Source: JALYOK01 sp963840785 (lineage in GTDB: Bacteria > Pseudomonadota > Gammaproteobacteria > Burkholderiales > JALYOK01). Taken from it: DNA of 64,000 nt. Position numbers and translations under genes: made by a program. Below are positions 27,910 to 37,042 of the stretch, piece by piece. The notes under the pieces are model-generated. The model saw only the letters and a program-made list of their open reading frames with translations. It was not told where the DNA came from and made no database searches. Each line of letters begins with the position of its first letter. Positions within the stretch are counted from its first letter, which is position 1. The DNA lies in NCBI GenBank assembly GCA_963840785.1, contig CAWJAF010000015.1, positions 62,001 through 126,000 on the forward strand, in the 5' to 3' direction.

Positions 27910-29790
27910 TTGACCGACAATCTTACTAAAAACACCGTCGCGCCGCTAACGCTGGCCGCATTAGGTGTGGTGTACGGGGATATAGGCACCAGCCCACTTT
28001 ACGCGATTAAGGAGGTGTTTGGTGGCAGTCATCACCCGGTGCCGATCACGCCCGACAACGTGCTTGGAATACTATCGCTGATTCTCTGGTCACTCATTGT
28101 TGTTGTCTCAATCAAGTATGTTGTGTTCATCTTACGCGCCGACAACAAGGGCGAAGGTGGCATGATGGCGTTGATGGCGTTGGTACTCGACCAAGCGAAA
28201 CTCAACGCGGGCAACAAAGCGATCGTGATCACACTTGGTTTGTTCGGCGCCGCGCTGTTTTATGGTGATGGCGCGATCACGCCCGCCATTTCTGTGCTCT
28301 CTGCAATCGAGGGACTGGAAGTTGCAACGCCTGCGTTTAAGCCCTACGTGATGCCCATCACCATTGGCATTTTGGTCGCACTTTTCGCGGTGCAAAAGTA
28401 CGGTACTGCAGTCGTCGGCATTGTCTTTGGCCCTATCACGGCGCTTTGGTTTTTCGTGTTAGCTATTCTGGGTATTCTGCAAATTGCTCAGCATCCAAGT
28501 ATCTTAGTTGCCATCTCACCCAGCTATGCCATTAATTTTTTTACGCACCACCCAAGCATGGGATTTTTCTCGTTAGGTGCGGTTTTTCTCGCATTAACCG
28601 GCGCCGAGGCGCTGTATGCCGACATGGGTCATTTTGGCCGCTTGCCGATCCGATTGGCGTGGTTCGCGTTAGTGTTACCGGCGCTGTTGCTCAACTACTT
28701 CGGCCAGGGCGCACTGCTGCTGGAAAATCCCGAGACGATACGAAATCCTTTTTACTTGATGGCGCCCGAGTGGGCACTATATCCGCTCGTGGGCTTGGCC
28801 GCCGCCGCAACCGTGATTGCCTCGCAAGCGGTCATCTCCGGCGTTTTTTCCATGACCCAACAAGCGATACAACTAGGCTACGCGCCACATATGACGATTC
28901 AACATACATCGGCAAGCCTCATGGGACAAATTTATATGCCCGGCGTGAACTGGGCCTTGCTCGCGGTAGTGGTAGGCTTGGTGCTGATGTTCAAATCGTC
29001 GAGCAATCTTGCCGCCGCCTATGGCATTGCTGTCAGCGGGACAATGATCATCACCACAGGCTTTGCGTTCCTTTTGGCCAGAAGCGTGTGGCGTTGGGAT
29101 ACGGTCAAGGTGCTAGCGGTTTTCGTACCGCTGTTTTTCGTCGACGTCGCGTTCCTTACCGCTAACGCAATAAAAATTCGCGACGGCGGCTGGTTTCCAC
29201 TGGTATTCGGTGCCGTCATTTTCATACTGCTCGCGACCTGGAAGAACGGCCGCGCACGCCTTACTGCCGGGCTGTACGCTGGTGCATTACCGCTGCGCGA
29301 TTTCATCGCTTCGCTTGCAGGCGCGGGGATCGCCATCGTCCCGGGCAAGGCAATATTTATGACGCCGGATCCCGATCATGTACCGAATGCATTGCTGCAT
29401 AACCTCAAACACAATAAAGTTCTACACGAAACAAATGTCATAACGAGCGTCACGGCGCTGTCGGTTCCACGTGTCCCCGATGCGCAGCGCGTGCTGGTAG
29501 AACGGCTGAGCGAACAATTCTATGTCGTGAAAATTTACTATGGATTTACCGAACAACCCGACGTGCCTGCGGCGCTAGATTGGTGCGGCGAACAAGGACT
29601 CGCATTCGACCCGATGCAGACCTCATTTTTCCTCGGACGCGAAACCATTGTGCCGCGCCTCAATGGCGGCATGGCGCAGTGGCGCGAAAAACTTTTTGTC
29701 GCGATGTTTCGCAATGCACGTACGGCCGCCGACTACTTTGGGCTGCCGCCCAATCGCGTGGTCGAACTCGGCGCGCAAGTTGTCCTGTAA
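27910..29790 (+). CDS. kup: Low-affinity potassium transporter Kup
   Basis: K+ uptake permease of the KUP/HAK/KT family, 626 residues. The family signature GVVYGDIGTSPLYAIKEVF lies near the N-terminus, followed by about twelve hydrophobic segments. GDGAITPAISVLSAIEGLEV and TGAEALYADMGHFG are conserved family blocks, and a cytoplasmic C-terminal domain of about 170 residues ends the protein. The likely start is TTG 27910 (MTDNLTKN), seven bases after GGAG. TTG 27898 would place the start inside that ribosome-binding site. It is co-directional with kdpD-like and kdpE. Confidence 0.94.
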   Translation: MTDNLTKNTVAPLTLAALGVVYGDIGTSPLYAIKEVFGGSHHPVPITPDNVLGILSLILWSLIVVVSIKYVVFILRADNKGEGGMMALMALVLDQAKLNAGNKAIVITLGLFGAALFYGDGAITPAISVLSAIEGLEVATPAFKPYVMPITIGILVALFAVQKYGTAVVGIVFGPITALWFFVLAILGILQIAQHPSILVAISPSYAINFFTHHPSMGFFSLGAVFLALTGAEALYADMGHFGRLPIRLAWFALVLPALLLNYFGQGALLLENPETIRNPFYLMAPEWALYPLVGLAAAATVIASQAVISGVFSMTQQAIQLGYAPHMTIQHTSASLMGQIYMPGVNWALLAVVVGLVLMFKSSSNLAAAYGIAVSGTMIITTGFAFLLARSVWRWDTVKVLAVFVPLFFVDVAFLTANAIKIRDGGWFPLVFGAVIFILLATWKNGRARLTAGLYAGALPLRDFIASLAGAGIAIVPGKAIFMTPDPDHVPNALLHNLKHNKVLHETNVITSVTALSVPRVPDAQRVLVERLSEQFYVVKIYYGFTEQPDVPAALDWCGEQGLAFDPMQTSFFLGRETIVPRLNGGMAQWREKLFVAMFRNARTAADYFGLPPNRVVELGAQVVL

Positions 29791-29848
29791 AACGTACGCG
29801 GAGTCGGCACGCCATGTCGCAACGCGCACCCGTATTGCCTGATGGCAT

Positions 29849-29868
29849 GGCATGCCTGAAGAACCGCA
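29849..29868. repeat. GGCATGCCTGAAGAACCGCA short dispersed repeat, copy 2
   Basis: Exact 20-base match to 25342-25361. It lies about 30 bp beyond the 3' end of the intact oxidoreductase gene, as copy 1 does for the fossil. Confidence 0.65.
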
Positions 29869-29895
29869 CCCTTACTGAGTCTTGGCGATACTCGC

Positions 29896-30897
29896 TTAAA
29901 CCAGCTTCACCAATTGCTTGCCAAAATTCTCACCCTTGAGCATGCCGATAAACGCCTTCGGCGCGCTCTCAATTCCTTGGCTCATGGTCTCGTGATATTT
30001 CATCTTGCCTTGCTTCAACATGCCGCCGATATCCGCAAACGCGGCGGGCCATTTATCTAAATGATCGGTGACGATAAAGCCGCGTAGCATCGTACGATTC
30101 ACGAGCAGCGCGCGCAACAAGCGGATGCCTTTCGGATCGGCGTCGTTATATTCGGAGATCATGCCGCAAAGCGCGATGCGCGAAAACGCATTCAAGCGTG
30201 ACAACACGGTGTCCATCACTTCGCCGCCGACGTTTTCAAAATAGGAATCGACGCCATTCGGCACGGCCGCTTTAAAATCTTCGCGCAGGTTTCCGGCTTT
30301 GTAATCAACGCACGCATCGAAGCCCAATTCCTTGACGACGTAATCGCATTTCGCTTTGCCGCCGGCGATGCCGACAACGCGGCAGCCTTTGGCTTTCGCT
30401 AATTGACCCACCACGCTGCCAACTGCGCCGGATGCGGCGGATACGGCAACGGTCTCCCCTGCTTTCGGCTGCATAAACTCGTTCAAGCCGATCCACGCCG
30501 TCGCACCGGGCATACCGAGAATGCCGACGTAGTAAGACAGCGGCGCCATTTTCGGATCAACCTTCATCAAGCCCTCGCCGTTACTGATCGCGTATTGCTG
30601 CCAACCACTCATCGTGACGACGAAATCACCGACGTTGAATTTTGGATGCTTCGATTCGATCACTTCGGCGACAGTGCCGCCGGTCATCACTTCGTCTAGC
30701 TCTTGATACTTGGTGTAGGACTTCACCGCATTCATGCGGCCGCGCATGTAGGGATCGAGTGAAAGGAAATGATTTTTGACCAACAGCTCGCCTTCTTTTG
30801 GGCTGGCGACGGGCGTTTGTACAACTTTAAAATTAGTTTCCGAGGCCCAGCCTTCGGGACGGCTGGCCAATAGAACTTGCGTGTTTTGTGTGGGCAT
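29896..30897 (-). CDS. NADP-dependent MDR oxidoreductase (CurA / leukotriene-B4-dehydrogenase type)
   Basis: A 333-residue zinc-free medium-chain reductase. The N-terminus NTQVLLASRPEGWASETNFK and the block FLSLDPYMRGRM are signatures of the CurA/prostaglandin-reductase branch. The nucleotide site is SAASGAVGSVVGQLAKAKGC, followed by YFENVGGEVMDTVL. Family members reduce alpha,beta-unsaturated ketones or aldehydes with NADPH. Its start faces the DUF1330 gene, with about 70 bp for a divergent promoter. A fossil of a related gene lies at 25407-25466. Confidence 0.9.
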   Translation of the reverse strand: MPTQNTQVLLASRPEGWASETNFKVVQTPVASPKEGELLVKNHFLSLDPYMRGRMNAVKSYTKYQELDEVMTGGTVAEVIESKHPKFNVGDFVVTMSGWQQYAISNGEGLMKVDPKMAPLSYYVGILGMPGATAWIGLNEFMQPKAGETVAVSAASGAVGSVVGQLAKAKGCRVVGIAGGKAKCDYVVKELGFDACVDYKAGNLREDFKAAVPNGVDSYFENVGGEVMDTVLSRLNAFSRIALCGMISEYNDADPKGIRLLRALLVNRTMLRGFIVTDHLDKWPAAFADIGGMLKQGKMKYHETMSQGIESAPKAFIGMLKGENFGKQLVKLV

Positions 30898-30969
30898 TGC
30901 GGGAGTCCTCCAAGAAGTTTTACGAGCGGGTTATGGCATAATTCGCTATTCAGCAATAGTAACACTCCT

Positions 30970-31299
30970 ATGGTTTATGCTCTCAACGTCTTCACGCTCA
31001 TTCCCGGCAAGGAAGAACAGTACAAGGAATACAGCGTCAAGGCCGGCAAGATTATTTATGGTTACGGCGGCAAAGTTGTTGCTTCGGGACACGATCCGAT
31101 TCGCCACATGCACGGCGATATTAAGCGGCAGATTTTTATCGTCGTGGAATTTCCAAGCGAAGCGATTTTCCAGAAAATGATCGACGATATGGATCGCGAC
31201 AACGTGCATCATTTGCGTGAAACCGCGTGCAAGGATTACATCTGGACACTTTATCAGCCCTGGGATATGCGGGCTTGGGTAATGGACTCGGCAAGTTAG
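30970..31299 (+). CDS. DUF1330-type small protein
   Basis: A 109-residue protein with the DUF1330 (dimeric alpha-beta barrel) pattern: LNVFTLIPGKEEQYKEYS, a glycine-rich turn YGYGGKVVASGHDP, and IFIVVEFPSEAIFQKMIDDM. The function is unknown; related folds include monooxygenases and heme-degrading enzymes. It opens a run of co-directional genes that includes a phosphotransferase and an acyl-CoA dehydrogenase. Confidence 0.75.
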   Translation: MVYALNVFTLIPGKEEQYKEYSVKAGKIIYGYGGKVVASGHDPIRHMHGDIKRQIFIVVEFPSEAIFQKMIDDMDRDNVHHLRETACKDYIWTLYQPWDMRAWVMDSAS

Positions 31300-31347
31300 T
31301 TTTTTAAATCAACACTTTCGCCGTCGGCAAAAGAAATTTTTAAAGTT

Positions 31348-32412
31348 ATGCACGAAGAATTCGTCGGCACCATGCCGGTTCAAGATAAGCATCGCTTCGA
31401 TTCTGCGGCGCTTGAGCGTTTTATGCGCGAGAACGTCGAAGGGTTTTCCGGCTCGCTCAACGTCGAGCAATTCAAGGGTGGACAATCTAATCCCACGTAT
31501 CGCTTAAGCGCGGGGGGAAAGCGCTATGTCATGCGCCGCAAGCCGCCGGGCAAATTGTTGCCCTCAGCCCACGCGGTGGATCGCGAATATCGCGTAATCA
31601 CCGCGTTGTATTCGGCCGGTATTCCAGTCGCCCGTACCTACGCATTGTGCGAAGACGAAAACATCATCGGCACCGCGTTTTACATTATGGATTGCGTCGA
31701 AGGGCGTGTACTTTGGGATCAAGCGTTGCCGGGCATGAATCCGGAAGAGCGCAAAGCCATTTGGGATGAGTTAAATCGCGTCATCGCGGCGCTGCATCAA
31801 GTCGATTACGAAAAAATCGGCCTGAGCGATTTCGGCAAACCGGGTAACTATCTCGCGCGGCAAATCGGCCGCTGGACCAAGCAATACAAGGCCTCGGAAA
31901 CGGAAAAAATCGACGCAATGGATAACCTCATCGCCTGGCTGCCGGACAACATTCCGCCAGGCGAGGAAACCAGCATCGTCCACGGTGACTACCGCATGGA
32001 CAACGTGATTTTCCACGCGACCGAGCCGCGCATCGCCGCGATTCTCGATTGGGAACTCTCGACGCTCGGCCATCCGCTCGCGGATTTTTCTTATCACTGC
32101 ATGAGCTGGCGTTTGTCGCCCGGCGAGTTTCGCGGCATCGCCGGCTACGATTGGAAAGCGCTCGGCATTCCGACGGAAGAAGAATACGTCGCCACGTATT
32201 TTAAACGCACCGGACGTTCGCCGCTCGATCCTCGCCAGTGGGATTTCTATATGGCCTACAACATGTTTCGCCTCGCAGGGATTTTGCAGGGCATTATGGG
32301 ACGCGTCGTTGACGGCACAGCCGCGAGCCAGCACGCGATCGAATCCGGCAAACGCGCAAGGCCAATGGCGGAAGCTGGGTGGCGGCAAGTGGAAAAAATT
32401 CTTTCACAATAA
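31348..32412 (+). CDS. APH-family phosphotransferase (ACAD10/11-kinase-like)
   Basis: Kinase-fold protein of 354 residues. FKGGQSNPTYRLSAGGKRYV is the nucleotide loop, YVMRRKPPGKLLPSAHAVDR carries the Lys, VHGDYRMDNVIFH is the catalytic loop with Asp, and ILDWELSTLGHPLADF provides the metal-binding Asp. This branch is usually encoded beside an acyl-CoA dehydrogenase, as here, and in animals the two are fused as ACAD10/ACAD11. In that pairing the kinase phosphorylates a hydroxyacyl-CoA so that it can be converted to an enoyl-CoA. A similar role here is inference. Confidence 0.85.
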   Translation: MHEEFVGTMPVQDKHRFDSAALERFMRENVEGFSGSLNVEQFKGGQSNPTYRLSAGGKRYVMRRKPPGKLLPSAHAVDREYRVITALYSAGIPVARTYALCEDENIIGTAFYIMDCVEGRVLWDQALPGMNPEERKAIWDELNRVIAALHQVDYEKIGLSDFGKPGNYLARQIGRWTKQYKASETEKIDAMDNLIAWLPDNIPPGEETSIVHGDYRMDNVIFHATEPRIAAILDWELSTLGHPLADFSYHCMSWRLSPGEFRGIAGYDWKALGIPTEEEYVATYFKRTGRSPLDPRQWDFYMAYNMFRLAGILQGIMGRVVDGTAASQHAIESGKRARPMAEAGWRQVEKILSQ

Positions 32413-32469
32413 CGTAGGGTGCATTTATGCACCATTCATTATTTTTCGGTGCATAAATGCACCCTACAT
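32413..32469. repeat. CGTAGGGTGCATTTATGCACC palindromic element
   Basis: Perfect inverted arms (GTAGGGTGCATTTATGCACC and GGTGCATAAATGCACCCTAC) around about 16 bases. It lies between the phosphotransferase and acyl-CoA dehydrogenase genes. The ribosome-binding site of the latter follows immediately. The half site GGTGCAATGGTATTGCACCC at about 46612 is related. Confidence 0.8.
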
Positions 32470-32481
32470 TTAGGAAATAAA

Positions 32482-33714
32482 ATGGATTTCGAATTCTCAG
32501 ACAAAGTTAAATCGCTACAAGAACGCCTCGTGCATTTCATGAACGAGCATATTTATACGAACGAAGCGGAATTTCATCGCCAGGTGAACACCGGTGATCG
32601 ATGGCAGCCGGTGCAGTTGATGGAAGATTTAAAAGTGAAGGCACGTGCCGCGGGTCTGTGGAATTTATTTCTCCCGGAATCGAATCATGGCGCGGGTTTG
32701 ACCAATCTGGAATACGCGCCGCTGTGCGAAATCATGGGCCGCGTGTTGTGGTCGCCGGAAGTGTTCAACTGCAACGCGCCGGACACCGGCAACATGGAAA
32801 CCATCGAACGCTACGGCAACGACGCGCAAAAGCGCGAATGGTTGGTGCCTTTGCTCGAAGGCAAAATTCGCTCCGCGTTTGCGATGACCGAGCCCGCGGT
32901 TGCATCATCGGACGCGACCAATATCCAAATGAGCATGGTGCGCGACGGCAAAGATTGGGTGATCAACGGCACGAAATGGTGGATCACCGGTGCGCCGCAT
33001 CCGAACTGCAAAATTTTCATCGTGATGGGCAAGACCGATCCGAATCATTCCAGCCGCCACAATCAGCAATCGATGATTCTGGTGCCGCGCGATACCAAGG
33101 GCTTGACCGTGGTGCGTCCGCTCACCGTGCTCGGCTACGACGACGCACCCCACGGCCACGCCGAAGTGAAGTTCGATAATGTCCGCGTGCCGTATGAAAA
33201 CATTTTGCTCGGCGAAGGGCGCGGTTTCGAAATCGCCCAAGGTCGCTTAGGCCCGGGCCGGATTCACCATTGCATGCGCGCCATCGGCGTCGCGGAGCGC
33301 GCGCTCGAATACATGTGCAAGCGCGCATTGACCCGCGTCGCGTTCGGCAAAGCAGTATCGGAACAAGGCGTAACGCAAGAACGGGTTGCCGAAGCGCGCA
33401 TCATGATCGACTCCGCAAGGTTGCTAGTGCTCAAAGCCGCCGACATGATGGATCGCGTCGGCAATAAAGTCGCGCGCGCTGAAATCGCGATGATCAAAGT
33501 TTATGTGCCCAATATCGCGCAGCAAATCATCGAATGGGCGATTCAAGCCCACGGCGCCGGTGGCTTAAGCGAAGATTTCCCTTTGGCTGAGTTTTATGCG
33601 CATAACCGTACCTTGCGCCTCGCTGACGGTCCGGATGAAGTGCATCGCAATGCGATTGCCAAAGTGGAATTCGGAAAATACATGGCGGAAAAGGGAACGG
33701 CGAAGAAGGTCTAA
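32482..33714 (+). CDS. Acyl-CoA dehydrogenase (ACAD10/11-like)
   Basis: A 410-residue flavoprotein. Family landmarks are SAFAMTEPAVASSDATNIQM (FAD and substrate site), INGTKWWITGAPHPNCKIFI, GRLGPGRIHHCMRAIGVAER and the C-terminal AHGAGGLSEDFPLAEFYAHN then LADGPDEVHRNAIAK. It belongs to the group paired with APH-type kinases. The start at ATG 32482 has AGGAAA upstream; codons upstream of it fall in a repeat element and were excluded. It probably oxidises a medium or branched acyl-CoA and passes electrons to ETF. Confidence 0.92.
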   Translation: MDFEFSDKVKSLQERLVHFMNEHIYTNEAEFHRQVNTGDRWQPVQLMEDLKVKARAAGLWNLFLPESNHGAGLTNLEYAPLCEIMGRVLWSPEVFNCNAPDTGNMETIERYGNDAQKREWLVPLLEGKIRSAFAMTEPAVASSDATNIQMSMVRDGKDWVINGTKWWITGAPHPNCKIFIVMGKTDPNHSSRHNQQSMILVPRDTKGLTVVRPLTVLGYDDAPHGHAEVKFDNVRVPYENILLGEGRGFEIAQGRLGPGRIHHCMRAIGVAERALEYMCKRALTRVAFGKAVSEQGVTQERVAEARIMIDSARLLVLKAADMMDRVGNKVARAEIAMIKVYVPNIAQQIIEWAIQAHGAGGLSEDFPLAEFYAHNRTLRLADGPDEVHRNAIAKVEFGKYMAEKGTAKKV

Positions 33715-33745
33715 CTCAATGCTTCATTCGCAATTGAGGGGCGAG

Positions 33746-33838
33746 CTCCTTCCCCTTCAAGGGGAAGGTTGGGAAGGGGATGGGTCTTGGGCATGAACAG
33801 ACCCATCCCCACCTTGATCCTCCCCTTGAAGGGGAGGA
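33746..33838. repeat. TCCCCTTCAAGGGGAAGG dispersed element
   Basis: CCTTCCCCTTCAAGGGGAAG at the left and CTCCCCTTGAAGGGGAGG at the right are each palindromic, with GGGGATGGGTCTTGGGCATG between. A half copy lies at 18069-18092. It belongs to the same broad group as the elements at 11401, 21742 and 55601. Confidence 0.7.
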
Positions 33839-33873
33839 AAATCTCTCTCAAACCGTGACGCCGCATCCATCCA

Positions 33874-34722
33874 ATGACCCCACGCAAATTTCGCATACTC
33901 AATGTCTTTAGCCTAGAAGGCAAAACCTTCTCTGGTAACCCGCTGTGCGTCGTCGAGAATGCCGAAGGCTTAAGCGATGAAGAGATGCAAGCGATTGCGC
34001 TGCAATTCAACTTATCGGAAACCACGTTCATTCTTCCCAGCACCAAGGCCACTGCGCGTGTGAGGATATTTATGCCGCACGTGGAGTTGCCCTTTGCCGG
34101 TCATCCCATGCTGGGCAGCGCGTCGGTCGTGCGCGAGATCTTCTCCGCAGGCGATACGCTCACGTTGGAAACGTTGTCTGGCATCATCCCATTAATAGCC
34201 CAGAACAATAATTGGGAATTGACAGCTGCTGCACCTCAAACGCGACCCCTCGAATTTTCAACGGATCGGCTTGCGGCCGCGCTGGGCCTCTCGACCGCAG
34301 ACATCGGCACACCGGCAATGTGGGTGAATACCGGCGTGGAGCAGTTGCTCGTTCCGCTCAATTCTGTTGATGCATTGAAGCGTTGCCAGCCGATGCTTGC
34401 ATTGTTTGATCGCCCGACGCGCAATCAACGCGGCGTTGTGATGATTTATCTTTGGGTGATGGATAGTGACGACCACGTTACTTCGCGATTTTTCTTCGAA
34501 AAGGCCAACGGCTTGTGCGAAGATCCGGGAACGGGATCGGCTTGCGCCAACTTAGGCGGCTATTTGCTGAAGCAAAATGCCGCTGTTCCATTAGAAATCA
34601 CCGTCGATCAAGGCGCACAAACCGGCCGGCCCTGCCGGCTAAATCTTCGCCTCGACTCCGCCAAAAATATCAAAGTCAGCGGAAAAGTAACAGAGTTTGG
34701 CCGCGGGGAAATTTTCCTGTAA
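33874..34722 (+). CDS. PhzF-family isomerase-like protein
   Basis: A 282-residue protein of the PhzF/diaminopimelate-epimerase fold. It opens FRILNVFSLEGKTFSGNPLC and has the catalytic-Glu region LSETTFIL. It also has the conserved HVELPFAGHPMLGSASVV and the C-terminal glycine motif EDPGTGSACANLGGYLL. The family includes phenazine-pathway isomerases and many proteins of unknown role. No phenazine genes are present here, so a general epimerase/isomerase label is safest. Confidence 0.87.
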   Translation: MTPRKFRILNVFSLEGKTFSGNPLCVVENAEGLSDEEMQAIALQFNLSETTFILPSTKATARVRIFMPHVELPFAGHPMLGSASVVREIFSAGDTLTLETLSGIIPLIAQNNNWELTAAAPQTRPLEFSTDRLAAALGLSTADIGTPAMWVNTGVEQLLVPLNSVDALKRCQPMLALFDRPTRNQRGVVMIYLWVMDSDDHVTSRFFFEKANGLCEDPGTGSACANLGGYLLKQNAAVPLEITVDQGAQTGRPCRLNLRLDSAKNIKVSGKVTEFGRGEIFL

Positions 34723-34780
34723 TTGAAAGGCTTACGCAAGCCGATGAAATATAAGAAAAAATCGAAAAGCCATTGAAAAC

Positions 34781-34809
34781 TTGCAACTTTTCCTCCATTT
34801 ATCTATTCT
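34781..34809 (+). promoter_or_regulatory. Candidate sigma-70 promoter for the Bax-inhibitor-like gene
   Basis: TTGCAA at 34781-34786 and TATTCT at 34804-34809 are separated by 17 bases. Transcription would start around 34816, about 34 bases ahead of ATG 34850, which has the ribosome-binding sequence CAGGAGC. Confidence 0.5.
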
Positions 34810-34849
34810 AACGATCTGATTTTCACCTCAACAGGAGCAACAGAAACAT

Positions 34850-35539
34850 ATGGAACCCAACATCCCGTTAGCAACTGGTTCAACCTCGCTAGGACTTTCG
34901 CAGAATCGCGTCCTACGCAATACCTATTTGCTGCTGGCCATTGCGCTAGTTCCAACGGTAATCGGCGCGCTGGTCGGTGTGAATGCGAACTTCAGCTTCA
35001 TGCGCGCCAGCCCGATGATGATGACGATCGGTATCATCGCAGTTTTCTACGGCTGGATTTGGGCGATTGAAAAGAATCGCGACAGCTCACTCGGCGTCGG
35101 CCTGTTGCTCGGCTTTACTTTCTTCATGGGCTTGCTGTTAGGTCCTTTGCTTCAGCGAACGCTCGGCATGAGCAACGGCGGTCAGTTGATCGGTCTTGCG
35201 GCCGGTGGCACGGCGGCGGTGTTCTTCGCCATGGCGGGTATCGCCACGACGACGAAGCGCGATCTCTCCGGTCTGGGTAAATTCCTCGGCATCGGCGTGA
35301 TCGTCGCCATGGTGTTGGTGATTGCGAATATTTTCTTCCAATCGTCGGCCATGCACATGACGATCCTCGCAATCTTCATCCCGCTATCCGCGATGTTGAT
35401 GCTTTATCAGTTGCACTCGGTGGTGACTGGTGGTGAAACCAACTACATCAGCGCAACGTTGAGCATATTTATTAGCATCTACAACTTGTTTTCAAGTTTG
35501 CTGCAAATGCTTGGTATATTCGGTGGTCGCGACGAATAA
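34850..35539 (+). CDS. Bax inhibitor-1 / YccA-family membrane protein
   Basis: A 229-residue integral membrane protein with about seven hydrophobic segments (for example YLLLAIALVPTVIGALVGV and SLGVGLLLGFTFFMGLLLGP). It has the conserved NYISATLSIFISIYNLFSSL near the C-terminus. This is typical of bacterial BI-1/YccA proteins, which in E. coli modulate FtsH (YccA) or act as leak channels. The cytosolic N-terminus (MEPNIPLATGST) resembles the usual family start. It is a single-gene unit flanked by its own promoter and a strong terminator. Confidence 0.88.
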   Translation: MEPNIPLATGSTSLGLSQNRVLRNTYLLLAIALVPTVIGALVGVNANFSFMRASPMMMTIGIIAVFYGWIWAIEKNRDSSLGVGLLLGFTFFMGLLLGPLLQRTLGMSNGGQLIGLAAGGTAAVFFAMAGIATTTKRDLSGLGKFLGIGVIVAMVLVIANIFFQSSAMHMTILAIFIPLSAMLMLYQLHSVVTGGETNYISATLSIFISIYNLFSSLLQMLGIFGGRDE

Positions 35540-35552
35540 GCATCATTGCTTC

Positions 35553-35583
35553 AAAAAAAGGCCACCTTCGGGTGGCCTTTTTT
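35553..35583. terminator. Bidirectional terminator between the BI-1 gene and rlmD
   Basis: AAAAAAAGGCCACC, loop TTCG, GGTGGCCTTTTTT. The A and T runs on either side make it work in both directions. It touches the rlmD stop codon at 35582-35584. Confidence 0.92.
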
Positions 35584-36878
35584 ATTGTTCGAACAACGCG
35601 ATGGATTCGACGTGACCGGTATGCGGAAACATGTTGATCACGCCAGCGGCCTTCAGTTTATAACCCTTAGTATTCACGAGCACTCCCGCATCGCGTGCCA
35701 AGGTCGCTGGGCTGCACGACACATAAACGATGCTGCGCGGAAATGGTGCTTCGATCGCCTTGACGACTTCGACCGCACCATCACGTGGCGGATCGATTAA
35801 TAGCTTGTCGAACTTGCCAAGCGCGCGCAAAGTTTGGTTCGGTGTCGGACGCGAATAAATTCGCGACATGAAACTTTGCGTTTTCCGCCAAGCCATTCTT
35901 TCTGGCATTCTCCGTTGCCCGGAGAACCAATCCTGGCGCGCCTTCCAGGCCAATAACTTGTGCGCCGCTACGGGCAATCGCTAAACTGAAATTACCTAAG
36001 CCGCAGAATAAATCTGCGATGCGCTCGCCCGGTTGCGGCGCGAGCAACGTCACTGCGCGTTTCACCAGGGCCCGATTGACCGCGTGATTGACTTGGGTAA
36101 ACTCCGTTGGAAAAAAGTGCAGCTTGAGATCAAATTCGGGAATCGAATAATAAAGTGGTGGCGCATCAAGCGGCCAAAACGGATGCGCAGTTTCCGGGCC
36201 TTTGGATTGCAGCCAAAATTGAATACCGTGGAGATCCGCGAATTGCTTTAATCGCAGGGCATCATGCTCCAAGACCGGCTCCAGATTTCGCACTACCAGC
36301 ACCGTGACTTCAGCGCCGCATGCCAGCTCGATCTGCGGCAAGCGATCACGTAAATCCATACCCATGATCAATTCCGACAACTTCGGAATCAGCGCGGCAA
36401 TATGCGGCGGTAACACTTCGCAGGTTTCCATCGCCGCAACAAAACTCGATTTCTTTTCGTGGAAGCCAACCAGCACCCGACCCTTTTTTTCCACATAACG
36501 CACCGACAAACGCGCCCGCTGGCGATAACCCCACGCCGGTCCGTAGATTGGCGGCAACAAAACATCGGGCGTTACTTTGCCGATGCGTTCGAGATTGTCT
36601 TCGAGGATGCGCTGCTTCGACGCAACCTGAGCGGAAAATTCCGCGTGCTGCATATTGCAGCCCCCGCACACGCCGTAATGTTGGCAGCGGGGCGTGGTGC
36701 GGACGGCACTCGATTTTTCGATGGAAACAATTTGCGCAAACTCGAAGCTCGGCTTTTTTCGGTAGGGCGAATAGGTAACGATTTCGCCGGGCAACGCGCC
36801 ATCGATGAAAATCGCTTTGCCGTCGTTGTGCGCAACGCCGCGGCCTTCGTGATCTAGGGATTCGACAAATACACTCAT
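35582..36878 (-). CDS. rlmD: 23S rRNA (uracil-1939-C5)-methyltransferase RlmD, one frameshift
   Basis: SAM-dependent RNA methyltransferase. It has an N-terminal TRAM domain (VESLDHEGRGVAHNDGKAIF) and the iron-sulfur cysteines in CQHYGVCGGCNMQH. The SAM site is ERIADLFCGLGNFSLAIARS, with LLIDPPRDG and the nucleophilic Cys in IVYVSCSPATLARD. An extra base near 35822 (GCGCGCG run) separates the last 80 residues; the corrected length is 431. The start was set at ATG 36878 because upstream codons enter a dispersed repeat. The gene converges on the BI-1 gene at a shared terminator. Confidence 0.92.
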
Positions 36879-36903
36879 TGGATTAGTAAAAGATAAATTG
36901 GGG

Positions 36904-37020
36904 CTGTCATCGCGGGGAGCCTGAGGGGAACGCGGCGATCTTGCCGTTGGTTCAACCATGAAAAACGAGATTGCTTCGCAAAGTTTATCCCAAAGCGAAG
37001 CGTGGGACTCGCAATGACAG
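36904..37020. repeat. TGTCATCGCGGGG...GCAATGACAG element
   Basis: CTGTCATCGCGGGGAGCC on one side and GGGACTCGCAATGACAG on the other are imperfect inverted ends, with GCTTCGCAAAG / CAAAGCGAAGC inside. It lies between rlmD and the MoxR gene. Similar half elements are at 41507-41533. Confidence 0.6.
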
Positions 37021-37042
37021 TAGGAAAGATTGCGGGAAAATT

